In this document: positions 52,401-60,637 of the stretch, piece by piece
How positions within the stretch are numbered: position 1 is the stretch's first letter
Layout of the letters: the number at the start of each line of letters is the position of its first letter
From: Nonlabens tegetincola
GTDB taxonomy: Bacteria > Bacteroidota > Bacteroidia > Flavobacteriales > Flavobacteriaceae
Length of the DNA: 64,000 nucleotides
Assembly (NCBI RefSeq): GCF_002954355.1
Contig: NZ_MQVV01000014.1
Location: 434,001 to 498,000 of the forward strand
Direction: 5' to 3'
Position numbers and translations under genes: made by a program
Notes under the pieces: generated by a model
Told to the model about the DNA's origin: nothing
Databases searched by the model: none
What the model saw: the letters and a program-made list of their open reading frames with translations, nothing else

Positions 52401-54058
52401 AACTTTCAGTAAAAAATGATTTAGGTTTAACAGTAACGCATATTCTGGAACTTGATGGTCTAATTGACCTGGAAGGTGAAGCACAATTAATACAAACTTT
52501 AGATAGTGATTTAATTGGTTCTAGTACAGGATCGTTAGAGGCAGATCAACAAGGAACTTCTGATAAGTACAACTATAATTACTGGAGTTCACCTGTTAGT
52601 TCAACTACTAATGCTTTGAATAACGATGGATATACCATTCAAGGTTTTATGCATGATGGAACATTTGCCGATAATCCTAGACCTATGAATTTTACAAGTA
52701 GAAATGTAAGAGATGGAGCTCCTGGAACGGCTAGTACTGCTGCAACAATCTCTGGTAGATGGTTGTACAAATATTCCAACTTAAGTTCAGGGAATTATTC
52801 CAATTGGGAATATGTAGGCCCTACTGGATCCCTAAAAACAGGTGAAGGATTTACAATGAAAGGTAATAGTGACAACATTTCAGGAGAGCAGAATTATGTT
52901 TTTATAGGTCGACCTAACAATGGTTTCATTGACTTACCAATTAACAATGGTAATGACTATTTAGTTGGTAATCCGTATCCATCAGCATTAGATGCTCATG
53001 AGTTCATAAGAGATAATCCTCAGTTGGACGGTACGCTGTACTTCTGGGAACATTGGGGCGGAAACAGTCACGTGTTACTTCAATATCAAGGTGGTTACGC
53101 AACCTACAATTTCTCTGGTGGAGTTCCTAACGCTAGTATAGGAACAAGCAGTCCACAAGTAAATCAAGGTGGAGTTCCTACAAAAACTCCAGAGCAATTT
53201 GTACCAGTAGCACAAGGCTTTTTTGTAAGAGCAACTTCTAATGGTACTGTTAGATTTGAAAATGATCAACGTCAATTTATTAAAGAATCTACAGGTCCTA
53301 GTGTATTTGTTGCTGCACCTGGCAGTGGCGCTGCTGCTATTAGTCCAGACTTAGATTACAATGGACCTAATGATACTAGACAAAAAATACGATTAGGTTT
53401 TGATAGCCCAGGGACAATACATAGACAACTGTTAGTTACTGAAGATGTAAGTGCTACGATGGGTTACGATAGAGGATTTGATGCTAAGCAACAAGATAAT
53501 CAAATGGACGATATGTCTTGGTATTTCGGTGGAGACACTTATGTGATACAAGGTGTAGGTAGTTTTGATAACAATACCATCCTACCTTTGTCAGTAAAAA
53601 TAAGTAACCCAGGTACAATCACTATTGGTTTAGATAATCTAGAAAATGTTAATCAAGATTTAAATATATTCCTGCATGACAACCTTACGGGTATGTATCA
53701 TAATTTACGTAATGCTGATGCTTTAATCGATAATATGAGCGCAGGAACTGTCAATGATAGATTTGAACTTGTATTCAATGATCCTTCTACTTTGTCAAAT
53801 AATACTGTGCAATTGGATAATCAAATTACAATCTATCAACCAGTTAATACTGATCAAATTCATGTTAAGGTTTCAAATGAACTTTTAGTAAATGGTATAA
53901 CCTTATACAACACATTAGGACAAAAAGTAGTTCACATCGACAGTCCTGATTATCAAGATGTGATTACTATAGATACAAATGAAATGAGCGCAGGAGCTTA
54001 TATTGTAACTATAGATTCAAATAGTGGCTCTTATAGTGAAAAGGTAATTGTAAAATAA
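49445..54058 (+). CDS. Large secreted protein with LamG domain and type IX secretion signal
   Basis: 1537-aa protein with signal peptide (MKKFYLILVLLSGIANAQ). N-terminal jelly-roll-like region to about 205, then a concanavalin-like module opening DLELWLNPATL, then a DUF8202-like segment (EREKIESYFAMKYGITLG ... TAIGRDD) to about 560. A LamG domain spans about 687-841 (HIDFDGENDYVQVG, WTYITVVYNG, NIDEVRIF). The C-terminal about 75 residues (ITLYNTLGQKVVHI ... AGAYIVTIDS, end EKVIVK) form a T9SS type A sorting domain, so it is exported through the outer membrane and probably attached or released. Likely an adhesin or matrix protein. Strong terminator follows; no palindrome copies are inside despite 4.6 kb. 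Confidence 0.9.
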   Translation: MKKFYLILVLLSGIANAQVTIFNADFTTGLGDNAWTDAANRGQWRRGSDLAAHGVGFYKYIRRTRSNVTYEEFARMSTTTPLIDLSGYERMVLSFRYNLDVIPNGADGFRIEFDNNDGLGWRTLGRVGEPDSVNWMTTDDASAVGGYGAWANDSNGWTTASVNLPSQAFDDQSDVRFRVWFQSDGAAYSADGLAIDDFRIEGYLQLAKVYVDCGNGVGPDLELWLNPATLADNYNDGDLISEWRNSVAIGNVTIDGSYTNATSSGSQRPIYQDNAAANANYNPVVSFDGSKSMFGKGGFYYNDIYVVINPTQGLNASRGTEDVFMGDDYNTSGNNQDVTGISINNTSNRYGTNPDIVAYNQGAQNDYGKAIVHPTLNYDRPVIFNVRVNDSGDGMELYLDGVNLENIPALSGLIQEVNSTTIKEILNSRYWLGRSEFFGSSFNGDILEIMSFSEKKSDDEREKIESYFAMKYGITLGLFPIDSIGLPHVPGSYYDSSGNELWNASIDPGFTYNVTAIGRDDCMRLNQKQARSIDPNAFVSVGLGDLYNTNNANPNTFEDDYDFLVWGSTSEDLDPMPSPLAVTLGPDLVTTFTDVTKRTWKFKEVSEQGNDIPEVKVIVETAGFSSLPALVGNDAYVMIVANDENFNDVLETIFLDENGATLETTYDFDGEKYVKFGVAHEEIEPRHIDFDGENDYVQVGNEIQLNGAYSISAWVLSRGANSDGNNRTIVSKKGTANNGYWLFLDADNRVSMRHQTQTRKSNTRIADNVWTYITVVYNGTSINFYIDGVLDKSQNIAALTTNSEDFCIGARYISKTDVRNQFYGNIDEVRIFTTAINQDQIRFMMNQEIEEFGGGIKGAIIPSSVTKNDIAALSWSNLEAYYNMNTYIGTHLNDASGNKHRGSLRQPSNFTIIDQTAPLPYISQTNGDFSDNSTWQNGGELYNPGSTRVVAGAVYDIDWNIVQSSHNIEITDKNITLLGLNQQSNELSVKNDLGLTVTHILELDGLIDLEGEAQLIQTLDSDLIGSSTGSLEADQQGTSDKYNYNYWSSPVSSTTNALNNDGYTIQGFMHDGTFADNPRPMNFTSRNVRDGAPGTASTAATISGRWLYKYSNLSSGNYSNWEYVGPTGSLKTGEGFTMKGNSDNISGEQNYVFIGRPNNGFIDLPINNGNDYLVGNPYPSALDAHEFIRDNPQLDGTLYFWEHWGGNSHVLLQYQGGYATYNFSGGVPNASIGTSSPQVNQGGVPTKTPEQFVPVAQGFFVRATSNGTVRFENDQRQFIKESTGPSVFVAAPGSGAAAISPDLDYNGPNDTRQKIRLGFDSPGTIHRQLLVTEDVSATMGYDRGFDAKQQDNQMDDMSWYFGGDTYVIQGVGSFDNNTILPLSVKISNPGTITIGLDNLENVNQDLNIFLHDNLTGMYHNLRNADALIDNMSAGTVNDRFELVFNDPSTLSNNTVQLDNQITIYQPVNTDQIHVKVSNELLVNGITLYNTLGQKVVHIDSPDYQDVITIDTNEMSAGAYIVTIDSNSGSYSEKVIVK

Positions 54059-54092
54059 CCCAGAGAGTATATATAATAATTAACTACAAATG

Positions 54093-54123
54093 AAAAAGCC
54101 GCTTCTTATTGAAGCGGCTTTTT
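54093..54123. terminator. Bidirectional terminator between T9SS protein and lysA
   Basis: AAAAAGCCGCTTC / GAAGCGGCTTTTT stem, T-runs on both strands, between convergent genes. Confidence 0.9.
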
Positions 54124-54151
54124 CTATTTATATAAATTATAATTTTATGGA

Positions 54152-55375
54152 CTATACCTCTTGTTCAATGGATAAAGAAACCTCAACCTGATTACGTAAA
54201 ATATCATCCATAGTTTCACGCTTTCTTATGACATGTGATTCTCCATTATACCACAAAATTTCGGCAGGTCTATATCTACTATTATAGTTACTCGCCATTG
54301 AAAAACAGTAAGCACCGGCATTTGAGAAAGCTAGTATATCACCTTCTGTAACCTCAGCAATTTGACGGTTATTACCAAAAGTATCTGTCTCACAAATGTA
54401 TCCTACAACACTGTAATACCTCTTACGTCCATCAGGATTAGAAACATTTTCAATTTTGTGGTACGATCCGTATAACATAGGTCTAATTAAGTGATTGAAT
54501 CCAGAATCAACGCCAGCAAACACGGTACTCGTTGTCTGCTTTACCACATTTACCTTAGTTAAGAAATAACCAGATTCACTAACTAAAAATTTACCAGGTT
54601 CAAATGCTATAGTTAGATCTTTACCATACTCCTTGCAAAAGGTATTAAAACGTTCAGTCAATTGTTCACCTAATTCTTCAATGTCGGTAGATACATCTCC
54701 TTCTTTGTAAGGAACTTTAAAACCGCTACCAAAATCTATGAACTCTAAATCATCAAATTTTGCTGCGGTTTCAAATAAAATCTCAGACGCATATAAAAAC
54801 ACGCCAATATCTAATATATCGCTACCTGTATGCATATGAATTCCATTAACACGCATACCTGTATTCTTGACAATTCTTAATAAATGAGGAATTTGATGTA
54901 TAGATATACCAAATTTTGAATCTATATGACCTACTGAAATATTAGCATTTCCACCAGCCATCACATGTGGATTTATACGCACACATACAGGTACATCAGG
55001 ATGTTTAGACCCAAATTGTTCTAGTATGGATAAATTGTCAATGTTTATTTGAACACCTAGAGCGGCTACTTGCTCAATTTCTTCGAGAGAAACACCATTA
55101 GGAGTGTAAATGATTTTTTTAGGATCAACACCAGCTGCTAGCCCTAGTTTGACTTCCTGCACACTCACGGTATCGAGTCCAGCGCCTAACTGTTTAAAAA
55201 GCTTCAAGATTGAGATGTTTGACAGGGCTTTTACAGCATAATGAATTCTTAGATTTTTCGCTTTCGCGAAAGCGGACTCTAATCGTTCATACTGTGATAT
55301 AATGCGCTGTGCATCATAGACGTAGACAGGACTACCGTGCTCCTGAGCTACTGCAACTAAATCTTGTGCATTCAT
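54152..55375 (-). CDS. lysA: Diaminopimelate decarboxylase LysA
   Basis: 407-aa fold-type III PLP enzyme making lysine from meso-diaminopimelate. PLP Lys is K49 in HYAVKAL; the barrel motif HIDSKFGIS and GIHMHTGSDI follow, and the glycine-rich phosphate loop is FIDFGSGFKVPY. The second active-site region is VGYICETDTFG with the catalytic cysteine. A palindrome copy lies in the N-terminal helix encoding SAFAKAKN before K49. A -7 box CAAAAATA (55404-55411) precedes it on its strand. Monocistronic; with DapB it supplies lysine and peptidoglycan precursor. Secure. Confidence 0.95.
   Translation of the reverse strand: MNAQDLVAVAQEHGSPVYVYDAQRIISQYERLESAFAKAKNLRIHYAVKALSNISILKLFKQLGAGLDTVSVQEVKLGLAAGVDPKKIIYTPNGVSLEEIEQVAALGVQINIDNLSILEQFGSKHPDVPVCVRINPHVMAGGNANISVGHIDSKFGISIHQIPHLLRIVKNTGMRVNGIHMHTGSDILDIGVFLYASEILFETAAKFDDLEFIDFGSGFKVPYKEGDVSTDIEELGEQLTERFNTFCKEYGKDLTIAFEPGKFLVSESGYFLTKVNVVKQTTSTVFAGVDSGFNHLIRPMLYGSYHKIENVSNPDGRKRYYSVVGYICETDTFGNNRQIAEVTEGDILAFSNAGAYCFSMASNYNSRYRPAEILWYNGESHVIRKRETMDDILRNQVEVSLSIEQEV
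55259..55274. repeat. Genome palindrome copy (16 bp), in lysA
   Basis: CGCTTTCGCGAAAGCG. Read as AFAKA. Confidence 0.9.
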
Positions 55376-55403
55376 TTTATTAATGTTAAATTATTTAAGC
55401 TCA

Positions 55404-55411
55404 CAAAAATA
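55404..55411 (-). promoter_or_regulatory. -7 promoter element of lysA
   Basis: TATTTTTG on the minus strand, a perfect TAnnTTTG, about 29 bases upstream of the lysA ATG. No clear -33 TTG was located. Confidence 0.45.
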
Positions 55412-55496
55412 AGTGCACAGAGGTAGTTGATGTGAAAAAAAACTCTAATTTTTTACTAATCCTAGTAATTTACTAGGTAATATATGTATGGGTAAC

Positions 55497-56174
55497 CTAA
55501 TGTGTGTTTCTAGACCCAAAAATGGCACTACCTATACGTACCATCGTACTACCTTCTTCAATAGCTATTTTGTAGTCACCAGTCATTCCCATGGATAATT
55601 CTTTGAATTCATCATGAGTAAAGTAATCTTCTTTTAATTTGGAAAACAAGCTGCTTAACGATTTGAATTCCTTTCTAATTTGATCTAGATCATCTGTAAA
55701 TGTAGCCATTCCCATTAATCCTGTGATTGAAACATGGGATAACTCCTTGAACGCTTCACTTGTGATGTAATCCAGTAATTCTTGTTTGTCAAATCCAAAT
55801 TTATTCTCTTCTCGGGCAATGTGAATTTGAAATAAACAGTTAATAACACGATCGTTATTTTTTGCTTGCTTATTAATTTCCTTTAGTAACCTAGGTGAGT
55901 CTACACTATGAATTAAATGCACGTAAGGAGCCATGTATTTAACCTTATTCCTTTGAACGTGCCCAATCATGTGCCATTTGATATCTTTAGGTAAGTGTTC
56001 CCATTTTGACGTCATCTCTTGGACTTTATTCTCACCAAAATGTCTCTGACCAGTCTCGTAGGCTTGTTCTAGATCACTGATAGGTTTTGTTTTACTTACG
56101 GCAATAAGTGTAGCCTTGGGTTCTACGCTTTCGCGAAAGCGTAATATGTTTTCACTAATATTACTCATTTTCAA
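55497..56174 (-). CDS. YggS/PROSC family PLP homeostasis protein
   Basis: 225-aa TIM-barrel protein of alanine-racemase-like fold that buffers free PLP. The PLP lysine is K28 in LIAVSKTKP; RHFGENKVQEM, WHMIGHVQRNK and GLMGMATF are family blocks, and the C-terminal SMGMTGDYKIAIEEGSTMVRIGSAIFG (about 194-220) forms the phosphate site. The start could be the first Met or the third residue (MSNISEN); both overlap the DUF1015 stop, so translation is coupled. A palindrome copy encodes RFRESVEP near 12-19, a different frame from the usual AFAKA. Cytoplasmic. Secure. Confidence 0.95.
   Translation of the reverse strand: MKMSNISENILRFRESVEPKATLIAVSKTKPISDLEQAYETGQRHFGENKVQEMTSKWEHLPKDIKWHMIGHVQRNKVKYMAPYVHLIHSVDSPRLLKEINKQAKNNDRVINCLFQIHIAREENKFGFDKQELLDYITSEAFKELSHVSITGLMGMATFTDDLDQIRKEFKSLSSLFSKLKEDYFTHDEFKELSMGMTGDYKIAIEEGSTMVRIGSAIFGSRNTH
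56126..56141. repeat. Genome palindrome copy (16 bp), in yggS
   Basis: CGCTTTCGCGAAAGCG. Read as RFRES. Confidence 0.9.
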
Positions 56175-57387
56175 ATTCGTAAATTAATAGTCCGCTAGGA
56201 AGTTTAGGTTTTATATAGGTGCTTTTAGGAGGCATTACAAGATCTGCATCGGCGATTTTTTTTATTTGTTCTACCGTTGCAGGAAATAGACCAAAACCTA
56301 CCGCGTATTCATTATTATCAACTTGCTCCTTCATGTCTAGTAGAGCATCCTTCCCATAATTGTAGGATAATCTGCGATCATTTCTAGGATCTTTAATATC
56401 TAAAATCGGTTGAAGCAGATAATCATATAACATTTGCGTATCAAGATCATCTAAAGGACTATCAATTGTCATGACCTGTTTACGCCAATATAGGCTGTAG
56501 AATTCTCCATCCAAATACATACTGAAGTGGTGCTTTTTGGACGGTTTATACATTTCCTTACCTCGATTTTGAATTCTAAAATGTTGATCTAGTTTCATGA
56601 GAAAATTTTCCTTTGTAAGATCATTGAGATCTGTCACTAGTCTATTAAATTCAAAGATTTGTAGCTGACTTTCTGGGATTAGAAAACTCATGAAATAATT
56701 GTAGGAATCATGTTTGTTACCTAAATCCTGAGATAGTAAATACGAGCTAGCGCTGCGGTGATGACCATCTGCAATGTATAAATGGGGTAGAGCTGCAAAG
56801 GATTGTTCAATTTTATCACAATCCTTTGCATCATCTATGATCCACACTTTATGTTCATTGCGATCAGTTGTTTTAAAATGATATTCAGGCTCACGTTGTT
56901 TTATACGTGAAACGATATCATCAATATCTTGTTGATCAGGGTAAGTGATCAAAACAGGCTCTGCATTAAAGCCTACTGTTTTTAAATATTCTTTAAACAG
57001 TGTTTCCCTTACTTTAAGTGTATTCTCGTGCTTTTTAATCACATTGTTGTTATAGTCATAGGTGCTTGCGGCAGCAATAATTCCTACATACTCGTGACCG
57101 TTTTCTGTACATTGATACAGATAAAAACTGGGAACTGATTCACCTTTAAGAAATTGATCCTCTTTGAACTCTAAGTACCTGTTGCGAACTAGTTGAAAAC
57201 GTTCATTCCCTGTACTTTCATGATTAAATTTATAACCAGGATTCAAAATATGCAGAAAACTAAACGGATTATATTTTAAGGTGCTTTTTAGCTCCTTTCG
57301 TTTGTAATCCTGATACGATCTGGATATTAAATGAGTAGCAATTTCTTTTGAGGCTCTTACACCTTTGAAGGGTTTTATTTTTGGCAC
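56161..57387 (-). CDS. DUF1015 family protein
   Basis: 408-aa protein matching DUF1015 (HTH-containing 'SpoIIIE-like' misnomers aside, function unknown): PKIKPFKGVRASKEIATHLISRSYQDY at the start, FYLYQCTENGHEYVGIIAAAS near 110-130, the conserved LYIADGHHRSASSYLLSQDL (about 205-224, quoted in part) and YNYFMSFLIPESQLQI. The His-His-Arg motif GHHR suggests metal or phosphate binding. Homologs sometimes sit beside serA/serC; here the downstream YggS overlap (14 bases) and upstream hbd (12-base gap) show an operon. No signal peptide. Enzymatic activity unknown. Confidence 0.85.
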   Translation of the reverse strand: MPKIKPFKGVRASKEIATHLISRSYQDYKRKELKSTLKYNPFSFLHILNPGYKFNHESTGNERFQLVRNRYLEFKEDQFLKGESVPSFYLYQCTENGHEYVGIIAAASTYDYNNNVIKKHENTLKVRETLFKEYLKTVGFNAEPVLITYPDQQDIDDIVSRIKQREPEYHFKTTDRNEHKVWIIDDAKDCDKIEQSFAALPHLYIADGHHRSASSYLLSQDLGNKHDSYNYFMSFLIPESQLQIFEFNRLVTDLNDLTKENFLMKLDQHFRIQNRGKEMYKPSKKHHFSMYLDGEFYSLYWRKQVMTIDSPLDDLDTQMLYDYLLQPILDIKDPRNDRRLSYNYGKDALLDMKEQVDNNEYAVGFGLFPATVEQIKKIADADLVMPPKSTYIKPKLPSGLLIYEFENE

Positions 57388-57399
57388 AATTATGAGATC

Positions 57400-58287
57400 T
57401 TAAGCAAAACTTGAACTTACCTTTTCTGCTTTTTTAGATTCTGAATAATCGTAAAAGCCTTCTCCAGATTTTACTCCTTTTTTACCTGCCATCACCATAT
57501 TAACTAATAGTGGACAAGGAGCATATTTAGGGTTTTTAAATCCATCATACATAACCTCAAGAATTGATAGGCATACGTCTAGACCTATAAAATCTGCAAG
57601 CTGTAATGGTCCCATAGGATGTGCCATACCCAGTTTCATTACAGTATCAATTTCTTGTACTCCTGCAACACCGTTGTATAAAGTCTCTATAGCCTCGTTA
57701 ATCATAGGCATAAGAATTCTATTTGCTACAAATCCAGGATAGTCATTAACCTCAGTAGGCGTTTTTCCTAATTGAATCGACATATCCATAATAGATTTTG
57801 TAACCTCATCACTGGTTGAGTAGCCTCTAATGATTTCAACTAGCTTCATGATAGGTACAGGATTCATAAAGTGCATTCCTATTACCTTTTCAGGTCGTGA
57901 GGTAGCAGCACCTATTAGTGTGATGGAAATTGAAGATGTGTTTGAGGCTAGAATACAATCTGCTGGAGCAAACTCATCCATTTGCCCAAAAATTTTCAAT
58001 TTCAAATCAACATTTTCTGTAGCTGCCTCGACCACGAGATCAGCCTGTTGTACACCTTCTTTAAGATCTGTATAGGTGGTGATGTTATTAAGAGTATCTT
58101 GCTTGTCGGCCTCAGTAATTTTTTCACGGGCAATCATACGATCTAGATTTTTACTTATTGTACCTAGACCACGGTCCAATGCTTCTTGAGAGATATCTAC
58201 AAGTGATACATTAAATCCTTTTTGGGCAAATGTGTGTGCGATCCCATTCCCCATGGTTCCTGCGCCGATTACTGTAATATTTTTCAT
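57400..58287 (-). CDS. hbd: 3-hydroxybutyryl-CoA (3-hydroxyacyl-CoA) dehydrogenase
   Basis: About 295 aa from MKNITVIGAGTMGNG (58287); four extra residues (MNKK) precede it in frame. NAD-binding Rossmann loop GAGTMGNG is at the N-terminus, the catalytic histidine lies in VIGMHFMNPVPIM (about 137-149), and the C-terminal domain has HPMGPLQLADFIGLDVC. Oxidises or reduces the 3-hydroxyacyl-CoA step of fatty-acid or butyrate metabolism. It follows the serine hydrolase gene with a small overlap in the longer reading, indicating an operon. No fused crotonase domain, so a separate enoyl-CoA hydratase must act elsewhere. Secure. Confidence 0.94.
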   Translation of the reverse strand: MKNITVIGAGTMGNGIAHTFAQKGFNVSLVDISQEALDRGLGTISKNLDRMIAREKITEADKQDTLNNITTYTDLKEGVQQADLVVEAATENVDLKLKIFGQMDEFAPADCILASNTSSISITLIGAATSRPEKVIGMHFMNPVPIMKLVEIIRGYSTSDEVTKSIMDMSIQLGKTPTEVNDYPGFVANRILMPMINEAIETLYNGVAGVQEIDTVMKLGMAHPMGPLQLADFIGLDVCLSILEVMYDGFKNPKYAPCPLLVNMVMAGKKGVKSGEGFYDYSESKKAEKVSSSFA

Positions 58288-58291
58288 TTTT

Positions 58292-59563
58292 TTATTCAAA
58301 ATTTGATTCTAATAATTCTGTTATGTTGACAAAGGTTTGCATTGCCTCTTTTGAGTTAATATCTGTGTTTACAAAATAAATAATTCCAAAATCATTTTCA
58401 GGTTTGAAGAACATGACTGTACCTACACCTGGATCTCCACCAGTATGGCCTATTCTTCCTTGTTCATAACTTAAGAAAATACCGTGATTTTGCTCATTTT
58501 TGAGATTTTTTAAGTTTTCCTTATTAGATAAATGTGTGGAATCTAAACTTTTATTGAAAAAGAGTTTGTAAGTATCCTTATTAAGTAATGTACCTTCTCC
58601 TTGATACGCAGCTATTATTTCTGAAAATACTAATCCTAAATCATGAACACTGGTATACATTCCTCCATCAGCAAAGGTGATAAGTTTGTAGTCAGGATAT
58701 CTTAAATCTATGGTGCTATATAGCTTACTGCGCAATGTAGTATCTAGATCTGATAATCTCCAGCTCGTTTCTTTGAGTTTTAACTCATCAATCACATGCT
58801 GCTTACTATAATCTTTAAAGTCTATTTGTGTAGCTTTTTCAACAACATAGGCAGCTAGTGCTGCACCTATGTTTGAATATTCATGAATGGTACCAGGTTT
58901 ATACTCGTTAAAAATATAATCTGAATGGGTACTGTCAGTGACTGTAAGTCCAGACTTAAGAAATTCTTCTAGACTGCGATCTTCTTCAATAGGCAGAAAG
59001 TACTCTAATTCTTCTTGATCAAGCAAAGGATTTCCATTAGTGTCCTTTTCTAAATTTATATAGGAAGAACTGTAATATTCCCTATCACTAATTCCGCTTG
59101 TGTGATTAACTAAATGTTGGACTCTTATTGTATCGTTAGGAAATAAAGGATGCTTAACAGTAAATGGTAAGTATTTATTAATATCATCATCCAACTTTAG
59201 TTTTTCCTCTTCAATAGCCTTGGCAAGTGTAAGTCCTACAAATACCTTTGAAATAGAAGCTATGTTTTGAATGGTGTGAGAAGTATAAGGTAAGCTTTTT
59301 TCAAGATCCCTATAACCGTATCCTTTGGTAAATAATATGGAATCTTTGTTGACAACCGCTACTCCAAAACCGTTAAAATAATTTAGATCGTTTATACTAT
59401 CTAATTGTTTATCAATTCGTGATTCAAGTATCTGAAACTTATTCTCTACTGTATTTGAATTTGAAACAGAGGATTCGGTATTATTTTGAGTTGCGGTATT
59501 CTTTTCTTGTTTACAAGAAAAACAAAGAAGCACTAAAAAACTACCTATTAAAATTCGTATCAT
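58292..59563 (-). CDS. Serine hydrolase lipoprotein, class C beta-lactamase/DD-peptidase fold
   Basis: 423-aa lipoprotein (signal MIRILIGSFLVLLCFSC, then a long Ser/Asn-rich linker to about 45). The penicillin-binding-like domain has the SxxK motif S103-I-S-K106 in NIASISKVF, the YxN-type motif YSN in HEYSNIGA (about 228-235) and a C-terminal HTGGDPG in place of KTG. These are the hallmarks of the beta-lactamase-family serine hydrolases, which may act as esterases, amidases or DD-peptidases. The true substrate is unknown. Its start overlaps the Gfo/Idh gene end by 4 bases (ATGA type), so it is second in the operon. Confidence 0.92.
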   Translation of the reverse strand: MIRILIGSFLVLLCFSCKQEKNTATQNNTESSVSNSNTVENKFQILESRIDKQLDSINDLNYFNGFGVAVVNKDSILFTKGYGYRDLEKSLPYTSHTIQNIASISKVFVGLTLAKAIEEEKLKLDDDINKYLPFTVKHPLFPNDTIRVQHLVNHTSGISDREYYSSSYINLEKDTNGNPLLDQEELEYFLPIEEDRSLEEFLKSGLTVTDSTHSDYIFNEYKPGTIHEYSNIGAALAAYVVEKATQIDFKDYSKQHVIDELKLKETSWRLSDLDTTLRSKLYSTIDLRYPDYKLITFADGGMYTSVHDLGLVFSEIIAAYQGEGTLLNKDTYKLFFNKSLDSTHLSNKENLKNLKNEQNHGIFLSYEQGRIGHTGGDPGVGTVMFFKPENDFGIIYFVNTDINSKEAMQTFVNITELLESNFE

Positions 59564-60528
59564 AATGATTTAAAATTCTCAATCACCTTAAGAGCTACAT
59601 CTAGTGCGCGAGTACCATCTTCAAGATTTACGATAGGTCTGGTGTTATTTTCAATAGCATCTGCAAAGGTTTCTAATTCGTCTAGAATAGCATTATTGGC
59701 ACTTACCTCTGGGTTGTCAAAGTAAATTTGTTTGCTTTCACCTTCTGCATTTTTAAGAATCATATCAAAGTCGCCAGGCGTTTCAGGAGCGTCTTTCATT
59801 CTAACGACCTCGACAGCTTTTTCAAGAAAATCAACAGATATATAGGCGTCCTTTTGGAAAAATCTTGCCTTACGCATTTTCTTTAAACTTATGCGACTAG
59901 CAGTAAGGTTTGCTACGCAGCCGTTTTCAAATTCTATACGTGCGTTGGCAATATCAGGTGTTTTAGATATTACCGCAACACCACTCGCATTAATTGATTT
60001 CACCTCACTTTTGACGACACTCAATATAGCATCAATATCGTGAATCATTAGGTCTAGTACTACACTTACATCGGTACCTCGTGGATTAAATTCTGCCAGT
60101 CGGTGTGACTCTATAAACATAGGTTGGTCGATGTTATCCTTAACAGCCATAAAAGCAGGGTTAAAACGTTCTACCTGACCTACTTGACCTTTTACATTAT
60201 GCTTTCGCGAAAGCGAGATTAAATCATTAGCTTCATCAACTGTTACTGTGATAGGTTTTTCTACAAACAAATGTTTTCCTGCCTCTAGAACTTTCACAGC
60301 ACTGTCATGATGAAATGAGGTAGGAGTGACTACATCGATCATGTCACAGGCCTGGATAAGTTCATCAACATTAGAAAAGTATTTGTAACCAAATTCTTTT
60401 TCAACTTGTTGAGCGTATTCTGGATTTGCATCATAAAAGCCTACTAGTTCGTAGCGCTCACTTGATTGAAGTAGTTTAAGATGAATTTTTCCAAGATGTC
60501 CTGCACCTAGTACTCCTGCTTTAAGCAT
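59560..60528 (-). CDS. Gfo/Idh/MocA family oxidoreductase
   Basis: About 322 aa from MLKAGVLGAGHLGKI (60528). The frame begins at 60549, but a -7 promoter box (60547-60554) overlaps that region, so the internal Met is preferred. N-terminal Rossmann fold with GAGHLG; FVEKPITVT (about 87-95) carries the EKP catalytic/NAD motif; then the substrate domain with GQVERFNPAF and DLMIHDIDAI. Such enzymes oxidise sugars or related alcohols with NAD(P); substrate is unknown here. It is first of the operon that continues with serine hydrolase, hbd, DUF1015 and yggS. A palindrome copy encodes SLSRKHN. Family secure. Confidence 0.92.
   Translation of the reverse strand: MLKAGVLGAGHLGKIHLKLLQSSERYELVGFYDANPEYAQQVEKEFGYKYFSNVDELIQACDMIDVVTPTSFHHDSAVKVLEAGKHLFVEKPITVTVDEANDLISLSRKHNVKGQVGQVERFNPAFMAVKDNIDQPMFIESHRLAEFNPRGTDVSVVLDLMIHDIDAILSVVKSEVKSINASGVAVISKTPDIANARIEFENGCVANLTASRISLKKMRKARFFQKDAYISVDFLEKAVEVVRMKDAPETPGDFDMILKNAEGESKQIYFDNPEVSANNAILDELETFADAIENNTRPIVNLEDGTRALDVALKVIENFKSL
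60201..60214. repeat. Genome palindrome copy (14 bp), in the Gfo/Idh/MocA gene
   Basis: GCTTTCGCGAAAGC. Read as LSRK. Confidence 0.9.
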
Positions 60529-60546
60529 ATGAAATATGGTTTTCCA

Positions 60547-60554
60547 CAAAAGTA
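60547..60554 (-). promoter_or_regulatory. -7 promoter element of the Gfo/Idh/MocA operon
   Basis: TACTTTTG on the minus strand (CAAAAGTA on plus), a perfect TAnnTTTG; start codon 60528 lies about 18 bases further on. Confidence 0.55.
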
Positions 60555-60624
60555 ACGAAAACAGCTCTTTATAAAATTGTAAAATTTGCCTAGTTTTTAA
60601 GGTATTTTATTAGAAACAGAAGTT

Positions 60625-60632
60625 TAAATTTG
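60625..60632 (+). promoter_or_regulatory. -7 promoter element of pcm
   Basis: TAAATTTG fits TAnnTTTG; predicted transcription start falls near 60637-60639, right at the ATC codon (60638) proposed as the pcm start. Confidence 0.5.
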
Positions 60633-60637
60633 CCACC